Below, piece by piece: positions 25,616 through 34,098 of a stretch of 64,000 nt of DNA. The position numbers and the translations under genes are program-made. The stretch's first letter is position 1; every line of letters begins with the position of its first letter. The DNA is taken from positions 248,001 to 312,000 of the forward strand of contig NZ_JAEDAE010000001.1 in NCBI RefSeq assembly GCF_016056375.1, in the 5' to 3' direction. Under the pieces are notes generated by a model. It was not told the DNA's origin and searched no databases. It saw only the letters and a list, made by a program, of their open reading frames with translations. The stretch comes from Hymenobacter negativus. Lineage in GTDB: Bacteria > Bacteroidota > Bacteroidia > Cytophagales > Hymenobacteraceae.

Positions 25616-25642
25616 AAGCCGTTTGCTTTAATGGCCGCTTGC

Positions 25643-25739
25643 TGTAGAGACGCATATTTGCGTCTCTAAGTAGGGTAGGTGCGCGTCAAACTGTATTCTG
25701 TTCAACTCACCGACGAGACGCAATCATGCGTCTCTACAC
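25643..25739. repeat. Inverted-repeat element, family E copy 1
   Basis: TGTAGAGACGCATATTTGCG starts the left arm and ATGCGTCTCTACA ends the right arm; each arm is also a palindrome. It lies between convergent genes, so it may terminate both. Its spacer differs from the two copies in the paa operon. Confidence 0.82.
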
Positions 25740-25743
25740 CGTG

Positions 25744-26982
25744 CTAGCGTTTGCCCGGAAGCCAACCTTCGCTGATGGCCCGCGCCACCCACGCCCCGGT
25801 GCTGAAGCAGCCTTGCAGCAGGTAGCCGCCGGTGGGTGCTTCCCAGTCCAGCATCTCGCCGGCCACGAAGGTGCCCGGCCGCTGCCATAGCATCAGATTC
25901 TCATCCACAGCGGAAAAAGCAATGCCGCCCGCCGTAGAAATAGCTTCATCTAAGGGCCGCAGGCCCATTACGGGTAGGGGCACGGAGGTGAGCAGCGCCG
26001 CCAGGGCCTCCGGCTCCAGGGTTGCCGCCTCGGGCGCTACCTCGCGCAGCAGTGTGGGCACGGGTGGCCCCAGGTGCAGGGTCTTTTTCAGAAACTCGGG
26101 AAAAGAAGCCTTGCCGCGCGGCTGCCGGAGCTTCTGCAGGAGTGTGGCCGGGGGAAGGTCGGGCTTGAGGTTGAGGCGCAGCACCGCCGGGCCGCCCGCT
26201 GCCAGCGCTGCCCGCACCTGCGGGGTGAGGGCATACACCGGCGTGCCTTCCACGCCATAGTCAGTGAGCATGAGCTCGCCGCGCACGGCCGGGCCGTCTT
26301 TCACGCGCAGGGCAATGTTTTTGAGCGGGGCCCGGCCCACTTTCTCCCGAAAGAAAGCCGACCACGCTATTTCGGCCCCGCAGTTGGCTGGCGCGAAAGG
26401 CACCACCGGCATCCCGATTTCCTGCAGCAGCGGCACCCAGGCGCCATCGGAGCCGGTTTTGGCCCAACTCGCGCCGCCCAGTGCCAGCACCGTGGCGGTG
26501 GGTTCGATGATGAACTCACGGCTGGCCCCGGCGCTTTCATCACGCAGCCGCAAGCCCGCAGCCCCCACAAAGCCCAGCCAGCGGTGCCGAGTGGTGATTT
26601 CAACGCCCAGCTCGCGCAGTCTTCCCAGCCAAGCCCGTAGCAAATCGGCCGGCTTGTGCGCCGCCACCGGGAAGATGCGGCCACTGGTGCCCACAAAGGT
26701 TTCAATGCCCAAATCGCCGGCCCAGGCCCGCAGGTCAGCCGCCGAAAAGTGTTCCAGCAAAGCCCCGAAACGGGTGCTCTCCGTCCCGTAGCGTCCGGCA
26801 AAGGGCTCGGCATCTTCCGCATTACTCAGGTTGAAGCCGCCGTGCCCGGCCACCAGAAACTTACGGCCCACCGTAGCCTGCGCTTCAAAAAGCTGCACTT
26901 GCCAGCCGCGCTCAGCCAGCCGCTGGGCTGCCAGCAGACCCGCTGGCCCTCCGCCCACAATGGCTACGGTTTTCGTACTCAC
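25744..26982 (-). CDS. HI0933/TIGR03862-type flavoprotein
   Basis: 412-residue FAD-dependent oxidoreductase. The dinucleotide motif VAIVGGGPAGLLAAQRLAERG lies at residues 6-26 and the family signature VGRKFLVAGHGGFNLSNAE follows near residue 45. The C-terminal FAD-contact region is TFVAGEMLDWEAPTGGYLLQ. The family's substrate is unknown. The GTG start is in the sequence GTGA, overlapping the stop of the ClC gene by 4 nt, so translation is probably coupled. A longer frame reading into the ClC gene has no support. Confidence 0.88.
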   Translation of the reverse strand: MSTKTVAIVGGGPAGLLAAQRLAERGWQVQLFEAQATVGRKFLVAGHGGFNLSNAEDAEPFAGRYGTESTRFGALLEHFSAADLRAWAGDLGIETFVGTSGRIFPVAAHKPADLLRAWLGRLRELGVEITTRHRWLGFVGAAGLRLRDESAGASREFIIEPTATVLALGGASWAKTGSDGAWVPLLQEIGMPVVPFAPANCGAEIAWSAFFREKVGRAPLKNIALRVKDGPAVRGELMLTDYGVEGTPVYALTPQVRAALAAGGPAVLRLNLKPDLPPATLLQKLRQPRGKASFPEFLKKTLHLGPPVPTLLREVAPEAATLEPEALAALLTSVPLPVMGLRPLDEAISTAGGIAFSAVDENLMLWQRPGTFVAGEMLDWEAPTGGYLLQGCFSTGAWVARAISEGWLPGKR

Positions 26983-28772
26983 GCCTCGCTCTCCTGAATA
27001 AGCTGCTTGCGGTAGCGCGCCAGAATGGCCGATTTCAGGATGAAGCCCAGATAGCGGCCATCCTCCTCGCACACGGGCAGGGCCCAGGCTCCGTGGCGGT
27101 CCAGCAAGCTCAGGGTGTGCTCCAGGTTATCATTCGGGCCTACCACGGCCGGGGCGGGCTTCATCAGCTCGCGCACGCTGGTGGTGCCGTAGTGGGCATC
27201 ATCGAAGAGGGCATCGCGCACCGAATCGAGGCTGACCACGCCCAGTAGCCGCCCCCCGGCCGCCACCACCGGAAACAGGTTGCGCGAGGAGTGGCGGAAA
27301 ATTTCCACCAGCTCGCCCAGCGTCGTTTTGGGCCGCACGGGTATGAAATCGGTTTCGAGCAGCTTGCGCGGGTCCAGCTGGGCCAGCAGGCCACGGTCGC
27401 GGTTGGCGTACACGTCCACGCCTTTCAGCGTCAGCTTGCGCGTGTACACCGAGTACGGCTCGAAGTATTTGGTAATCAGATAAGAACTGCTCGTAACCAC
27501 CATCAACGGTACAAACAGCGCATAGCCTCCGGTAATCTCAGCGATGAGAAAAATGGCCGTGAGTGGCGCGTGAATCACGCCTGCCAGCGTGCCCGCCATG
27601 CCCAGCACCACGAAATGTACCTCTGGGATGTGTACCAAGCCGCTCAAATTGATGAGCCGGGCGAAGAAAAACCCTGCCAGCGCCCCGGCAAACAGCGACG
27701 AGCCAAACATGCCACCATTGCCGCCTCCGCCCACTGTGATGCTCGTGGCCACCACCTTCAGCATCATGCTAAACAGCACCAGCACCAGCAGCAGCCAAGG
27801 GTTATTGTCTTGATAGACCGAGAAAATGCTGCCGTCTGTAATATTTTCGGCATGGCCACGCAGCAGTAGCTCCACCGTGTTGTAGCCCTCGCCATACAGC
27901 GTCGGGAACAGGAAAATCAGCCCGCCCAGTGCCGCCCCGGCAATAAGCACCTTGCGCCAATTCAGCCCCGGCCAGCGCTCGAAAAAATGGTCGAACCAAT
28001 GGTAGGTCCGAATCATATAAACCGAGAAAAACGCCGTGAACAGCCCCAGCAGCACATAAAACGGTACCGCATCAACCGGCCAGCTGGTGGTGATGAGCAC
28101 GAATGGCTGGCCTGCATACAGCGCCTTCGAAATCACCGTGGCCGTAGCCGATGAAATCAGCAGCGGGATAAAGTATTGTGCCGGCAGCTCCAACAGAATG
28201 GTTTCAACGGCAAACAGCACCCCCGCAATGGGCGAGTTGAAGATGGCTGCCACGCCCGCCGCCGCGCCGCAGCCCGTGAGTAGGCGGCGGCGCCGCCGGT
28301 CCAGGTGCAACACCCGCCCCGCATTGGAGCCAATGGCCGAACCCGTCACCGAAATTGGGGCCTCGGTACCTGCCGAGCCGCCAAACGTGACCGTAAAAAA
28401 GGCTGTGATAAGCTGCGAATACAACTTCGAGCGCGGCACCACGCTGCCCTCGCGGGCTGTGTTGTATATAATCGGGGCGATGCCACGCCCCAGCTGCCCG
28501 CCCAGAAACCACTTAGTAAACAGCACGGTAAGCATGATGCCGATAACTGGGTACACCGAAAGTGCAAACACCCGGTTCGGCTCCGAGATGCCCATGCGCA
28601 GCATTTCCTGTCCCCAATGCACCGCGTTCTTGAGCAATACCGCCGCCAGGCCCGCCGCTCCGCCCACCAGCACGCTCAGAATGAGCATGTACATTCGCTC
28701 GCTGATGTGGCGTGCCCGCCAAACCAGTAGCGGGCGCAACAAGCGGTGGACGGCGTGATGGGGCATGGGCAA
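26979..28772 (-). CDS. ClC chloride channel/antiporter with CBS domains
   Basis: 597-residue inner-membrane protein. About 10-11 helices cover residues 25-430. Selectivity-filter motifs are recognisable: GGSAGTEAPISVTG (about 130-143, with Glu at the gating position), the following GAAAGVAAIFNSPIAG and GGGGNGGMFGSSLFAGALAG. Two CBS repeats follow from about residue 455 (DFIPVRPKTTLGELVEIF and PAPAVVGPNDNLEHTLSLL), which usually sense nucleotides. Whether it is a channel or a chloride/proton antiporter cannot be decided here. It is the first gene of a two-gene unit with the flavoprotein. Confidence 0.93.
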   Translation of the reverse strand: MPMPHHAVHRLLRPLLVWRARHISERMYMLILSVLVGGAAGLAAVLLKNAVHWGQEMLRMGISEPNRVFALSVYPVIGIMLTVLFTKWFLGGQLGRGIAPIIYNTAREGSVVPRSKLYSQLITAFFTVTFGGSAGTEAPISVTGSAIGSNAGRVLHLDRRRRRLLTGCGAAAGVAAIFNSPIAGVLFAVETILLELPAQYFIPLLISSATATVISKALYAGQPFVLITTSWPVDAVPFYVLLGLFTAFFSVYMIRTYHWFDHFFERWPGLNWRKVLIAGAALGGLIFLFPTLYGEGYNTVELLLRGHAENITDGSIFSVYQDNNPWLLLVLVLFSMMLKVVATSITVGGGGNGGMFGSSLFAGALAGFFFARLINLSGLVHIPEVHFVVLGMAGTLAGVIHAPLTAIFLIAEITGGYALFVPLMVVTSSSYLITKYFEPYSVYTRKLTLKGVDVYANRDRGLLAQLDPRKLLETDFIPVRPKTTLGELVEIFRHSSRNLFPVVAAGGRLLGVVSLDSVRDALFDDAHYGTTSVRELMKPAPAVVGPNDNLEHTLSLLDRHGAWALPVCEEDGRYLGFILKSAILARYRKQLIQESEA

Positions 28773-28897
28773 AAAAAGTGGGCGGCACTTTTACCAACGC
28801 AAAATTGGGGCCCGTAGATGTAAACGACCTGAAGCTGCCACTCGCCTGCTTTGGTAGCAGCCCGTTCAATTAAAAGTAGCTGAGACCTGACGTTCTG

Positions 28898-28917
28898 TTA
28901 ATCAATTAATTGATTAA
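28898..28917. promoter_or_regulatory. Perfect 20-bp palindrome, candidate operator
   Basis: Each half is TTAATCAATT, so the site is fully symmetric. It lies 125 bp upstream of the ClC start and 36 bp after the end of the TetR gene, both on the minus strand. No T tract follows, which favours a protein-binding site over a terminator. Confidence 0.5.
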
Positions 28918-28953
28918 TGATAGCACGAATCACATTTTGCTTGGCATCACCTC

Positions 28954-29496
28954 TTACTCGGGCAGCGGCAGCCCCTGTACATAGGTTTTTTTGAGGTGCT
29001 CGCCCACACGCAGCAGGCTTTCGTCGTGCTCATACAGCAGGTTGCGCCACAGGCTTTGGATGAGCAGCAACAGTCGCAGCGTCATCATTTCCGGGTCGTC
29101 GGTGCCGAGCTGCTCAAATGCCTGCTTTAATAGGCTGTCGATGGGGCTCATAAAGCGCTGAAAATACTTCTGCACCAGCGGCTTGCTGAACTCTTTGTCC
29201 TGCACTTTCCAGAAATCGGGCTCGTCGTGCACCAGCTTGTAGGGCAGGTCAATGGTTTTTTCAATCAGCGCGCGCGGGTCTTTCTCGGCAAGAATGCCGC
29301 GGTTGGCTTCCACAATACGCTGGAAGCCCTGCTTAATCAGGTATTCAAAAAGCTTCTCTTTGCTCAGGAAATACTTGAACAACAAGGCTTCGGAGACCCC
29401 GGCCGTCTTTGCGATGAGCAGGGTAGAGGTGTTATCGTACCCGCGCTCACCGAAGAGCTGCAGGGCCGTTTGTTCGATTTTGGAATGACTGGTCAT
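28954..29496 (-). CDS. TetR family transcriptional regulator
   Basis: 180-residue DNA-binding repressor. The N-terminal helix-turn-helix is clear: IEQTALQLFGERGYDNTSTLLIAKTAGVSEALLFKYFLSKEKL (residues 7-49 as a pattern), followed by an all-helical ligand domain with a Trp/Phe-rich core (DEPDFWKVQDKEF). I start at MTSHSKIEQ; the longer upstream frame has no HTH-related sequence. The downstream gene is ClC, 181 bp away. Candidate binding sites are the tandem repeats at 29854-29888 and the palindrome at 28898. Effector unknown. Confidence 0.88.
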   Translation of the reverse strand: MTSHSKIEQTALQLFGERGYDNTSTLLIAKTAGVSEALLFKYFLSKEKLFEYLIKQGFQRIVEANRGILAEKDPRALIEKTIDLPYKLVHDEPDFWKVQDKEFSKPLVQKYFQRFMSPIDSLLKQAFEQLGTDDPEMMTLRLLLLIQSLWRNLLYEHDESLLRVGEHLKKTYVQGLPLPE

Positions 29497-29625
29497 TGGC
29501 CAGACCGGATGAAGATGATGAGGACCCGAATCAAAACTGCTCCGGATAAAGGAAAATACGTGTTTTTGTAAAGTAACGCCGCCCGCACGAGTTAAAAAGC
29601 CGCTGGCCTGTATTACCCCCAAAAG

Positions 29626-29820
29626 GTACAGCCGGCTAAATCGAAATAAATCGACTTAGCCGGCTGTAATAGGCTGATAAACTCGTTGTTGGAACCTTCT
29701 AGCGCGAAGGCAACGTCATTTTCAGCAAATGTTGCCAGACGGGGTGGGAGTTCATCTGGTTAAACAGAACGTGGGAATTTGGCTGCCTAGCAAACGGGTG
29801 AGATGTTGTTCGACAGCGAG
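29626..29820 (-). ncRNA. Candidate structured small RNA (6S-like?)
   Basis: Minus-strand unit with promoter, closed structure and terminator-like hairpin but no open frame. An exact TACCTTTG box at 29822-29829 has TTTT at the -33 distance (18-nt spacing). The 5' segment CTCGCTGTCGAAC (29808-29820) pairs with GTTCCAACAACGAG (29682-29695), closing a ~140-nt region that contains internal hairpins such as CCAGATG/CGTCTGG and GGCAAC/GTTGCC. A 13-bp hairpin TACAGCCGGCTAA/TTAGCCGGCTGTA follows at 29627-29668 and then TTTT. Size and closing stem recall 6S RNA, but I cannot identify the family; it could instead be a leader of the TetR gene. Confidence 0.42.
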
Positions 29821-29853
29821 ACAAAGGTAGAGAAGATTATTTGCTGTAAAATG

Positions 29854-29888
29854 AGTGTTAGCTCACTATCTGTAAGTGTTTACTCACT
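29854..29888. promoter_or_regulatory. Tandem operator-like repeats 21 bp apart
   Basis: AGTGTTAGCTCACT at 29854-29867 and AGTGTTTACTCACT at 29875-29888 are near-identical imperfect palindromes (AGTG...CACT) spaced two helical turns apart. They lie just upstream of the -33 region of the minus-strand promoter for the candidate small RNA and the TetR gene, as expected for a repressor or activator site. The remaining sequence of this 711-bp gap (29497-30207), apart from the small-RNA unit and the paa regulator promoter, shows nothing I can name. Confidence 0.5.
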
Positions 29889-30044
29889 ACATTGGTAATG
29901 AGATTTATAAAATGACAAGCGTTGGGCATTAAGAGGGTGTAGAATAGAAGGTGCCAAGTTAATCCGCCCGAAATTCGGAGGTGAGTCGATGCTATTGGCG
30001 TTAATCGTCAATTCAGGGCAGCACTGTAGGATGGTTGGTATTAA

Positions 30045-30081
30045 CAAACATTTGTTAGTTTAAAGGCTTGCCGTACCTTTG
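30045..30081 (+). promoter_or_regulatory. Promoter and operator of the paa regulator
   Basis: TTTG (30051-30054), 19 nt, TACCTTTG (30074-30081) is an exact Bacteroidota -33/-7 promoter. The operator-like site CAAACATTTGTTAG (30045-30058) overlaps the -33 box. The site has the form CnAAC-N4-GTTnG, shared with the site before paaA, so the TetR protein probably represses its own gene. Confidence 0.75.
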
Positions 30082-30207
30082 AGCTATCCAATTCCCACCG
30101 CCGCTTCCACGTCTCATGTTTCTCAATTCTGATATTGAGCACCTTGCGCTGCATTCCAGCGGGACTACTATGCTCGTGCGCATCAGTGGCATTTGTTTGT
30201 TCAACGC

Positions 30208-30786
30208 ATGAGCAAGAAACTTAATAAGCGCCAGATTATCCTGGATGAAGCCGCTAAGCTGTTCAAGCTGAAGGGTTTTGGCGGCACGTCGATGCGTGAC
30301 CTGGCAGGCGAAGTAGGGATGGAAGCGGCCAGCATGTACAACCACATCAAGTCGAAGGACGAGATACTGGAACACCTCTGCTTTCACGTTTCCAATACTT
30401 ACATCGCGCAGCTGGCCGAGGTGGAGCAGATGGCCGGCTCGAACGGCGACAAGTTAAAGGAACTGTTGCGCCGGCACATCAACCTGATGCTGGAGGACGG
30501 GGCGGCCGTGTCGGTGGCCAATAATGACTGGAAATACCTGACCGATAACAAGCTGGAGCAGTTCAAGGCCGCCCGCAAGCAGTATGAGAAGGGCTTTGCG
30601 GCGCTGATTGAGAACGGCATCGCGGCCGGCGAGTTCCAGCCTGTAAATGCCTCGGTAGCGTTATTCACTATCCTTTCGGCAGTGCGCTGGGTAGAGCTGT
30701 GGTACCGGCCGGGCCGGGGCGTTACGGCGCAGCAGTTGGAAGAAGATATCATGACCATTCTGCTGAATGGCTTGGCAAAGAACTAG
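30208..30786 (+). CDS. TetR family regulator of the paa locus (PaaR-like)
   Basis: 192-residue repressor. The HTH is RQIILDEAAKLFKLKGFGG, with TSMRDLAGEVGMEAASMYNHIKSKDEIL directly after (positions ~9-53), and the rest is a helical ligand-binding domain. It starts the paa locus: paaE begins 2 nt after its stop, and two matching palindromes lie at its promoter and before paaA. TetR-type PaaR proteins in other bacteria respond to phenylacetyl-CoA, so that is the expected effector here. ATG of MSKKLNKRQ is chosen; an in-frame ATG five codons upstream is possible. Confidence 0.85.
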   Translation: MSKKLNKRQIILDEAAKLFKLKGFGGTSMRDLAGEVGMEAASMYNHIKSKDEILEHLCFHVSNTYIAQLAEVEQMAGSNGDKLKELLRRHINLMLEDGAAVSVANNDWKYLTDNKLEQFKAARKQYEKGFAALIENGIAAGEFQPVNASVALFTILSAVRWVELWYRPGRGVTAQQLEEDIMTILLNGLAKN

Positions 30787-30788
30787 TA

Positions 30789-31868
30789 ATGAGTCGTTTC
30801 CATAAAGTTAAAATTAAGCGCATTCAACGGGAAACCCCGGACAGTGTGGTGGTATCGCTGGATGTGCCAGCCGAGCTGCGCGAGACGTTTGCCTTCACAC
30901 AGGGCCAGTATTTAACGTTTCGGCGCGAACACAACGGCGAGGAGTTGCGGCGGTCCTATTCCATTTGCAGCAGCCCGCTGGAAGGGGAATGGCAGGTGGC
31001 TATCAAGAAGGTGCCGGAGGGGCGGTTTTCGTCGCTGGCCGTGGATGCTTTGCAAGTGGGCGAGGAGCTGGACGTGATGCCCCCTGCCGGGCATTTCCAC
31101 ACGCCCGTGCATTCGGAGCAAGCCAAAAACTACCTGTTTTTTGCGGCGGGCAGCGGTATTACGCCGGTGTTCAGCATTATCAAAACCGTGCTGCTGACCG
31201 AGCCGGCCAGCCAGGTAACATTGGTGTATGGCAACCGGGGGCGCAATTCCATCATCTTCAAGGAAGGCATTGAAGCCTTGAAAAACCGATTTCTGAATCG
31301 CATCAGTGTGTACCATGTGCTGAGCCGCGAGAAGGGAGAATCGGACCTGCTGTTCGGCCGCATTGACCAAGCCAAGGCGGCTGAATTTCTCGCCAAGATT
31401 GTACCCGCCGCCCAAGTTGATGAGTGCTTCATCTGCGGGCCGGAGGACATGATAAATGGTGTCCGCGCCGCGCTTACTGATGCCGGCGTAGCACCGGAGA
31501 AGATTCATTTCGAGATGTTTGGCTCGGCGAATGCCGGGACGGGCGGCGCGGCCAAACCCAAGCTGCCGCCCGTGGGCGAGGACGACAAGCACAGCACCGT
31601 GACGGTACAACTCGACGGCAATACCCGCGTGCTGGAGATGTCGTACTACGGCAACACCATCCTGGATGCGCTGCTGGAAACCGGTGTGGATGCCCCTTAT
31701 TCCTGCAAAAACGGCATGTGCAGCACCTGCCGCGCCCGCGTGACGGCCGGGCAGGTCGAAATGGACGTAAACTATTCGCTATCGGACACCGAAGTGGCGA
31801 AAGGCTACGTGCTGACCTGCCAGGCCCGGCCTACTACCGAAACGGTAGCAGTGGATTTTGACCAGTAG
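30789..31868 (+). CDS. paaE: Phenylacetyl-CoA epoxidase reductase subunit PaaE
   Basis: Transfers electrons from NADPH to the PaaABC epoxidase. 359 residues with three modules: FAD-binding barrel (RRSYSICSSP near residue 57), NAD(P)-binding Rossmann region (FFAAGSGITPVFSIIKT near 117; FICGPEDM near 216), and a C-terminal 2Fe-2S ferredoxin domain with ligands in CKNGMCSTCRA and the later CQA. This order is that of PaaE/PaaK. The gene follows the regulator by 2 nt and so lies on the regulator's transcript, separated from paaA by a second operator. Confidence 0.95.
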   Translation: MSRFHKVKIKRIQRETPDSVVVSLDVPAELRETFAFTQGQYLTFRREHNGEELRRSYSICSSPLEGEWQVAIKKVPEGRFSSLAVDALQVGEELDVMPPAGHFHTPVHSEQAKNYLFFAAGSGITPVFSIIKTVLLTEPASQVTLVYGNRGRNSIIFKEGIEALKNRFLNRISVYHVLSREKGESDLLFGRIDQAKAAEFLAKIVPAAQVDECFICGPEDMINGVRAALTDAGVAPEKIHFEMFGSANAGTGGAAKPKLPPVGEDDKHSTVTVQLDGNTRVLEMSYYGNTILDALLETGVDAPYSCKNGMCSTCRARVTAGQVEMDVNYSLSDTEVAKGYVLTCQARPTTETVAVDFDQ

Positions 31869-31890
31869 CAGCCGATAATATTTCTTACTT

Positions 31891-31912
31891 TTAACTAACG
31901 ATTGTTAGTTAA
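31891..31912 (+). promoter_or_regulatory. Operator before paaABCD
   Basis: The core CTAACGATTGTTAG (31895-31908) is flanked by TTAA on both sides, giving 9-bp perfect arms around GATT. It fits CnAACG-nn-YGTTnG, close to the PaaR site I recall for Thermus. AAGCTTTG (31911-31918), a near -7 box, overlaps its right edge, with TTTT about 18 nt upstream. Binding would block the promoter. Confidence 0.7.
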
Positions 31913-31928
31913 GCTTTGTTGAAAGCGT

Positions 31929-32879
31929 ATGGAAACGTTAGAAATGACCCAGGAAGAGCAGTTTCAGGCCCGCATTGATGCCGACGTGCGCATCGAGCCC
32001 AAGGACTGGATGCCCGATGCCTACCGCAAAACATTGATTCGACAAATTTCGCAGCACGCTCACTCAGAGCTGGTTGGAATGCTTCCGGAAGGTAACTGGA
32101 TTACGCGGGCTCCTTCGCTCAAGCGCAAATCCATTCTGCTTTCGAAAGTACAGGACGAAGCGGGCCACGGCCTCTACCTCTACAGCGCGGCCGAAACGCT
32201 GGGCACCACCCGCGACCAGATGCTGGCCGACCTGCACTCGGGCAAAGCCAAGTATTCCAGCATTTTTAACTACCCCACGCTAAGCTGGGCCGATATGGGC
32301 TGCGTGGGCTGGCTGGTGGATGGCGCGGCCATTCTGAACCAGGTGCCGCTGTGCCGCACTTCATACGGCCCCTACGCCCGCGCCATGGTGCGGGTTTGCA
32401 AGGAGGAGAGCTTTCATCAGCGCCAGGGGTTCGAGATAATGCAGACGCTATGCGAAGGCGCGCCTGAGCAGAAAGCCATGGCCCAAGAGGCCCTGAACCG
32501 CTGGTGGTGGCCCACGCTGATGATGTTCGGCCCGAAAGACGAGGACTCGCCCAACACGGCTCAGAGCATGAACTGGCGCATCAAGCGCTTCACCAATGAC
32601 GAGCTGCGCCAGAAATTCGTGGATATGATGGTGCCCCAGGCCGAATTCCTGGGTTTGACCGTGCCCGACCCGCTGGTGAAATGGAACGAAGCCCGCCAGG
32701 CCTACGACTTCGGCGAGGTAAACTGGGATGAGTTCTGGGCCGTGGTGAAGGGCAATGGCTTGTGCAACCGCGACCGCCTCGGGGCGCGCGTGAAAGCGCA
32801 TGAAGAAGGTGCCTGGGTGCGCGAAGCCGCCATGGCGCACGCGGCCAAGCGCGCTGAGCGTGAGACGGCAGCTGCGTAA
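31929..32879 (+). CDS. paaA: 1,2-phenylacetyl-CoA epoxidase, catalytic subunit PaaA
   Basis: Catalytic diiron subunit that epoxidises the aromatic ring of phenylacetyl-CoA. 316 residues, ferritin-like fold. Carboxylate and histidine ligands are visible in [17 protein letters not shown] (about 75-91) and [15 protein letters not shown] (about 157-171). [17 protein letters not shown] is a family hallmark. First gene after the operator; paaB follows after a 116-bp gap filled by a family E repeat. Confidence 0.97.
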   Translation: METLEMTQEEQFQARIDADVRIEPKDWMPDAYRKTLIRQISQHAHSELVGMLPEGNWITRAPSLKRKSILLSKVQDEAGHGLYLYSAAETLGTTRDQMLADLHSGKAKYSSIFNYPTLSWADMGCVGWLVDGAAILNQVPLCRTSYGPYARAMVRVCKEESFHQRQGFEIMQTLCEGAPEQKAMAQEALNRWWWPTLMMFGPKDEDSPNTAQSMNWRIKRFTNDELRQKFVDMMVPQAEFLGLTVPDPLVKWNEARQAYDFGEVNWDEFWAVVKGNGLCNRDRLGARVKAHEEGAWVREAAMAHAAKRAERETAAA

Positions 32880-32893
32880 CTGCCAACCTGAGA

Positions 32894-32984
32894 TGTAGAG
32901 ACGCGACACTTCGCGTCTTGTCGTTGGACGCGCCAGACATAATAACATCAGCAACGAAGAGGCGCGAAGTGTCGCGTCTCTACA
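32894..32984. repeat. Inverted-repeat element, family E copy 2, between paaA and paaB
   Basis: Outer arms TGTAGAGACGCGACACTTCG and the reverse complement ending GTCGCGTCTCTACA. The spacer shares CGTTG, ACG and ACATCAGCAACG with the copy at 34616, so the two are copies of one ~95-bp unit. It sits between two subunits of one enzyme complex in the same direction. Confidence 0.88.
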
Positions 32985-32995
32985 CGCTAATATCA

Positions 32996-33283
32996 ATGAA
33001 TCAATCTGAATGGCCTCTTTGGGAGGTCTTTATCCGCAGCAAGCAGGGGCTTGACCACAAGCATGTGGGCAGCCTGCACGCGGCCGACGCGCAAATGGCC
33101 ATCCAGAATGCCCGCGACGTGTACACGCGCCGGCAGGAGGGCATTAGCATCTGGGTGGTGGAATCGAAGCATGTGCATGCCTCCAACCCGGATGATGCGG
33201 AAGCTTTCTTCGACCCGGCTAACGACAAAGTGTACCGGCACCCGACCTTTTATCAGGTTCCGGATTCTATTAAACACATGTAA
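32996..33283 (+). CDS. paaB: 1,2-phenylacetyl-CoA epoxidase subunit PaaB
   Basis: Small 95-residue subunit that bridges PaaA/PaaC heterodimers. Hallmarks are WEVFIRSKQGLDHKHVGSLHA near the start, ARDVYTRRQEGISIWVV in the middle and the HPTFYQVP ending. The ATG chosen (MNQSEWPLWEVF) lies 11 nt after the family E repeat; an upstream frame through the repeat is not credible. Stop overlaps the paaC start by 1 nt (TAATG). Confidence 0.95.
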   Translation: MNQSEWPLWEVFIRSKQGLDHKHVGSLHAADAQMAIQNARDVYTRRQEGISIWVVESKHVHASNPDDAEAFFDPANDKVYRHPTFYQVPDSIKHM

Positions 33284-34098
33284 TGCAGGGCGATATGGAG
33301 TTTGCTTCTTCGGAAAATCCGGCTTTGGCCAACTACGCGCCAGCGGTGCGGCAGCAGTTATTCCAGTTTGTGTTGCAGCTGGCCGACACTAGTTTGGTTC
33401 TGGGCCATCGGCTGAGCGAGTGGTGCGGGCACGGGCCTATTCTGGAGCAGGACCTGGCCATGGCCAACATCGCGCTGGATTTGCTGGGCGAAACCCGTAG
33501 CCTCTACCAATACGCTGCCGAGCTGGAAGGGCAGGGGCGCACCGAAGACGACCTCGCCTACCTGCGCAGCGCCACCGAATACCGCAACCCGCTGCTGGTG
33601 GAGCAGCCCAACGGTGACTTTGCCGACACTGTGGTGCGTCAGTTTTTGTTTGATAACTTCCACTACCATTTTCTCAAGCAGTTGCTGACCAATGCCGATG
33701 AGCGGCTGGCTGCAATTGCGGAAAAGTCTCTGAAAGAGGCCACTTACCATCTGAAGTGGAGTTCGGAATGGATAATCCGGCTGGGCGATGGCACGGAAGA
33801 AAGCCGCCAACGCGTGGAAAAAGCCATAGCCGAGCTGTGGCGCTTTTCGGGGGAGCTGACCATGCCCACAGCGCTGGAAAAAGAGCTGCAAGCGGCCGGG
33901 CTGATTCCAGACTACGCCGAAATTCAGGCCGGAATGGCGGCTCACGCCGAGCAGGTGTTGGCAGAAGCTACGTTGGCGGTGCCTCAGCAGGTTTTCATGC
34001 TGACGGGTGGCAAAGATGGCCGTCACACCGAGCACTTGGGCTACATTCTGACCGAGCTGCAGTATATGCAGCGCACCTTTCCCGGCCTGACATGGTAG
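33283..34098 (+). CDS. paaC: 1,2-phenylacetyl-CoA epoxidase, structural subunit PaaC
   Basis: 271-residue ferritin-like protein, structural partner of PaaA. The pattern LADTSLVLGHRLSEWCGHGPILEQDLAMANIALDLLGE at residues ~28-65 (read as pattern), ATYHLKWSSEWIIRLGDGTEES and the end HTEHLGYILTELQYMQRTFPG are typical. Metal ligands are fewer than in PaaA, as known for PaaC. Overlaps paaB by 1 nt and paaD by 7 nt, consistent with translational coupling. Confidence 0.95.
   Translation: MQGDMEFASSENPALANYAPAVRQQLFQFVLQLADTSLVLGHRLSEWCGHGPILEQDLAMANIALDLLGETRSLYQYAAELEGQGRTEDDLAYLRSATEYRNPLLVEQPNGDFADTVVRQFLFDNFHYHFLKQLLTNADERLAAIAEKSLKEATYHLKWSSEWIIRLGDGTEESRQRVEKAIAELWRFSGELTMPTALEKELQAAGLIPDYAEIQAGMAAHAEQVLAEATLAVPQQVFMLTGGKDGRHTEHLGYILTELQYMQRTFPGLTW

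Noticed and set aside
25744..27072. Longer N-terminus of the flavoprotein reading into the ClC gene
   Set aside because: The extra 30 residues precede the FAD motif without homology and overlap the ClC C-terminus; the GTG in GTGA gives a normal coupled start.
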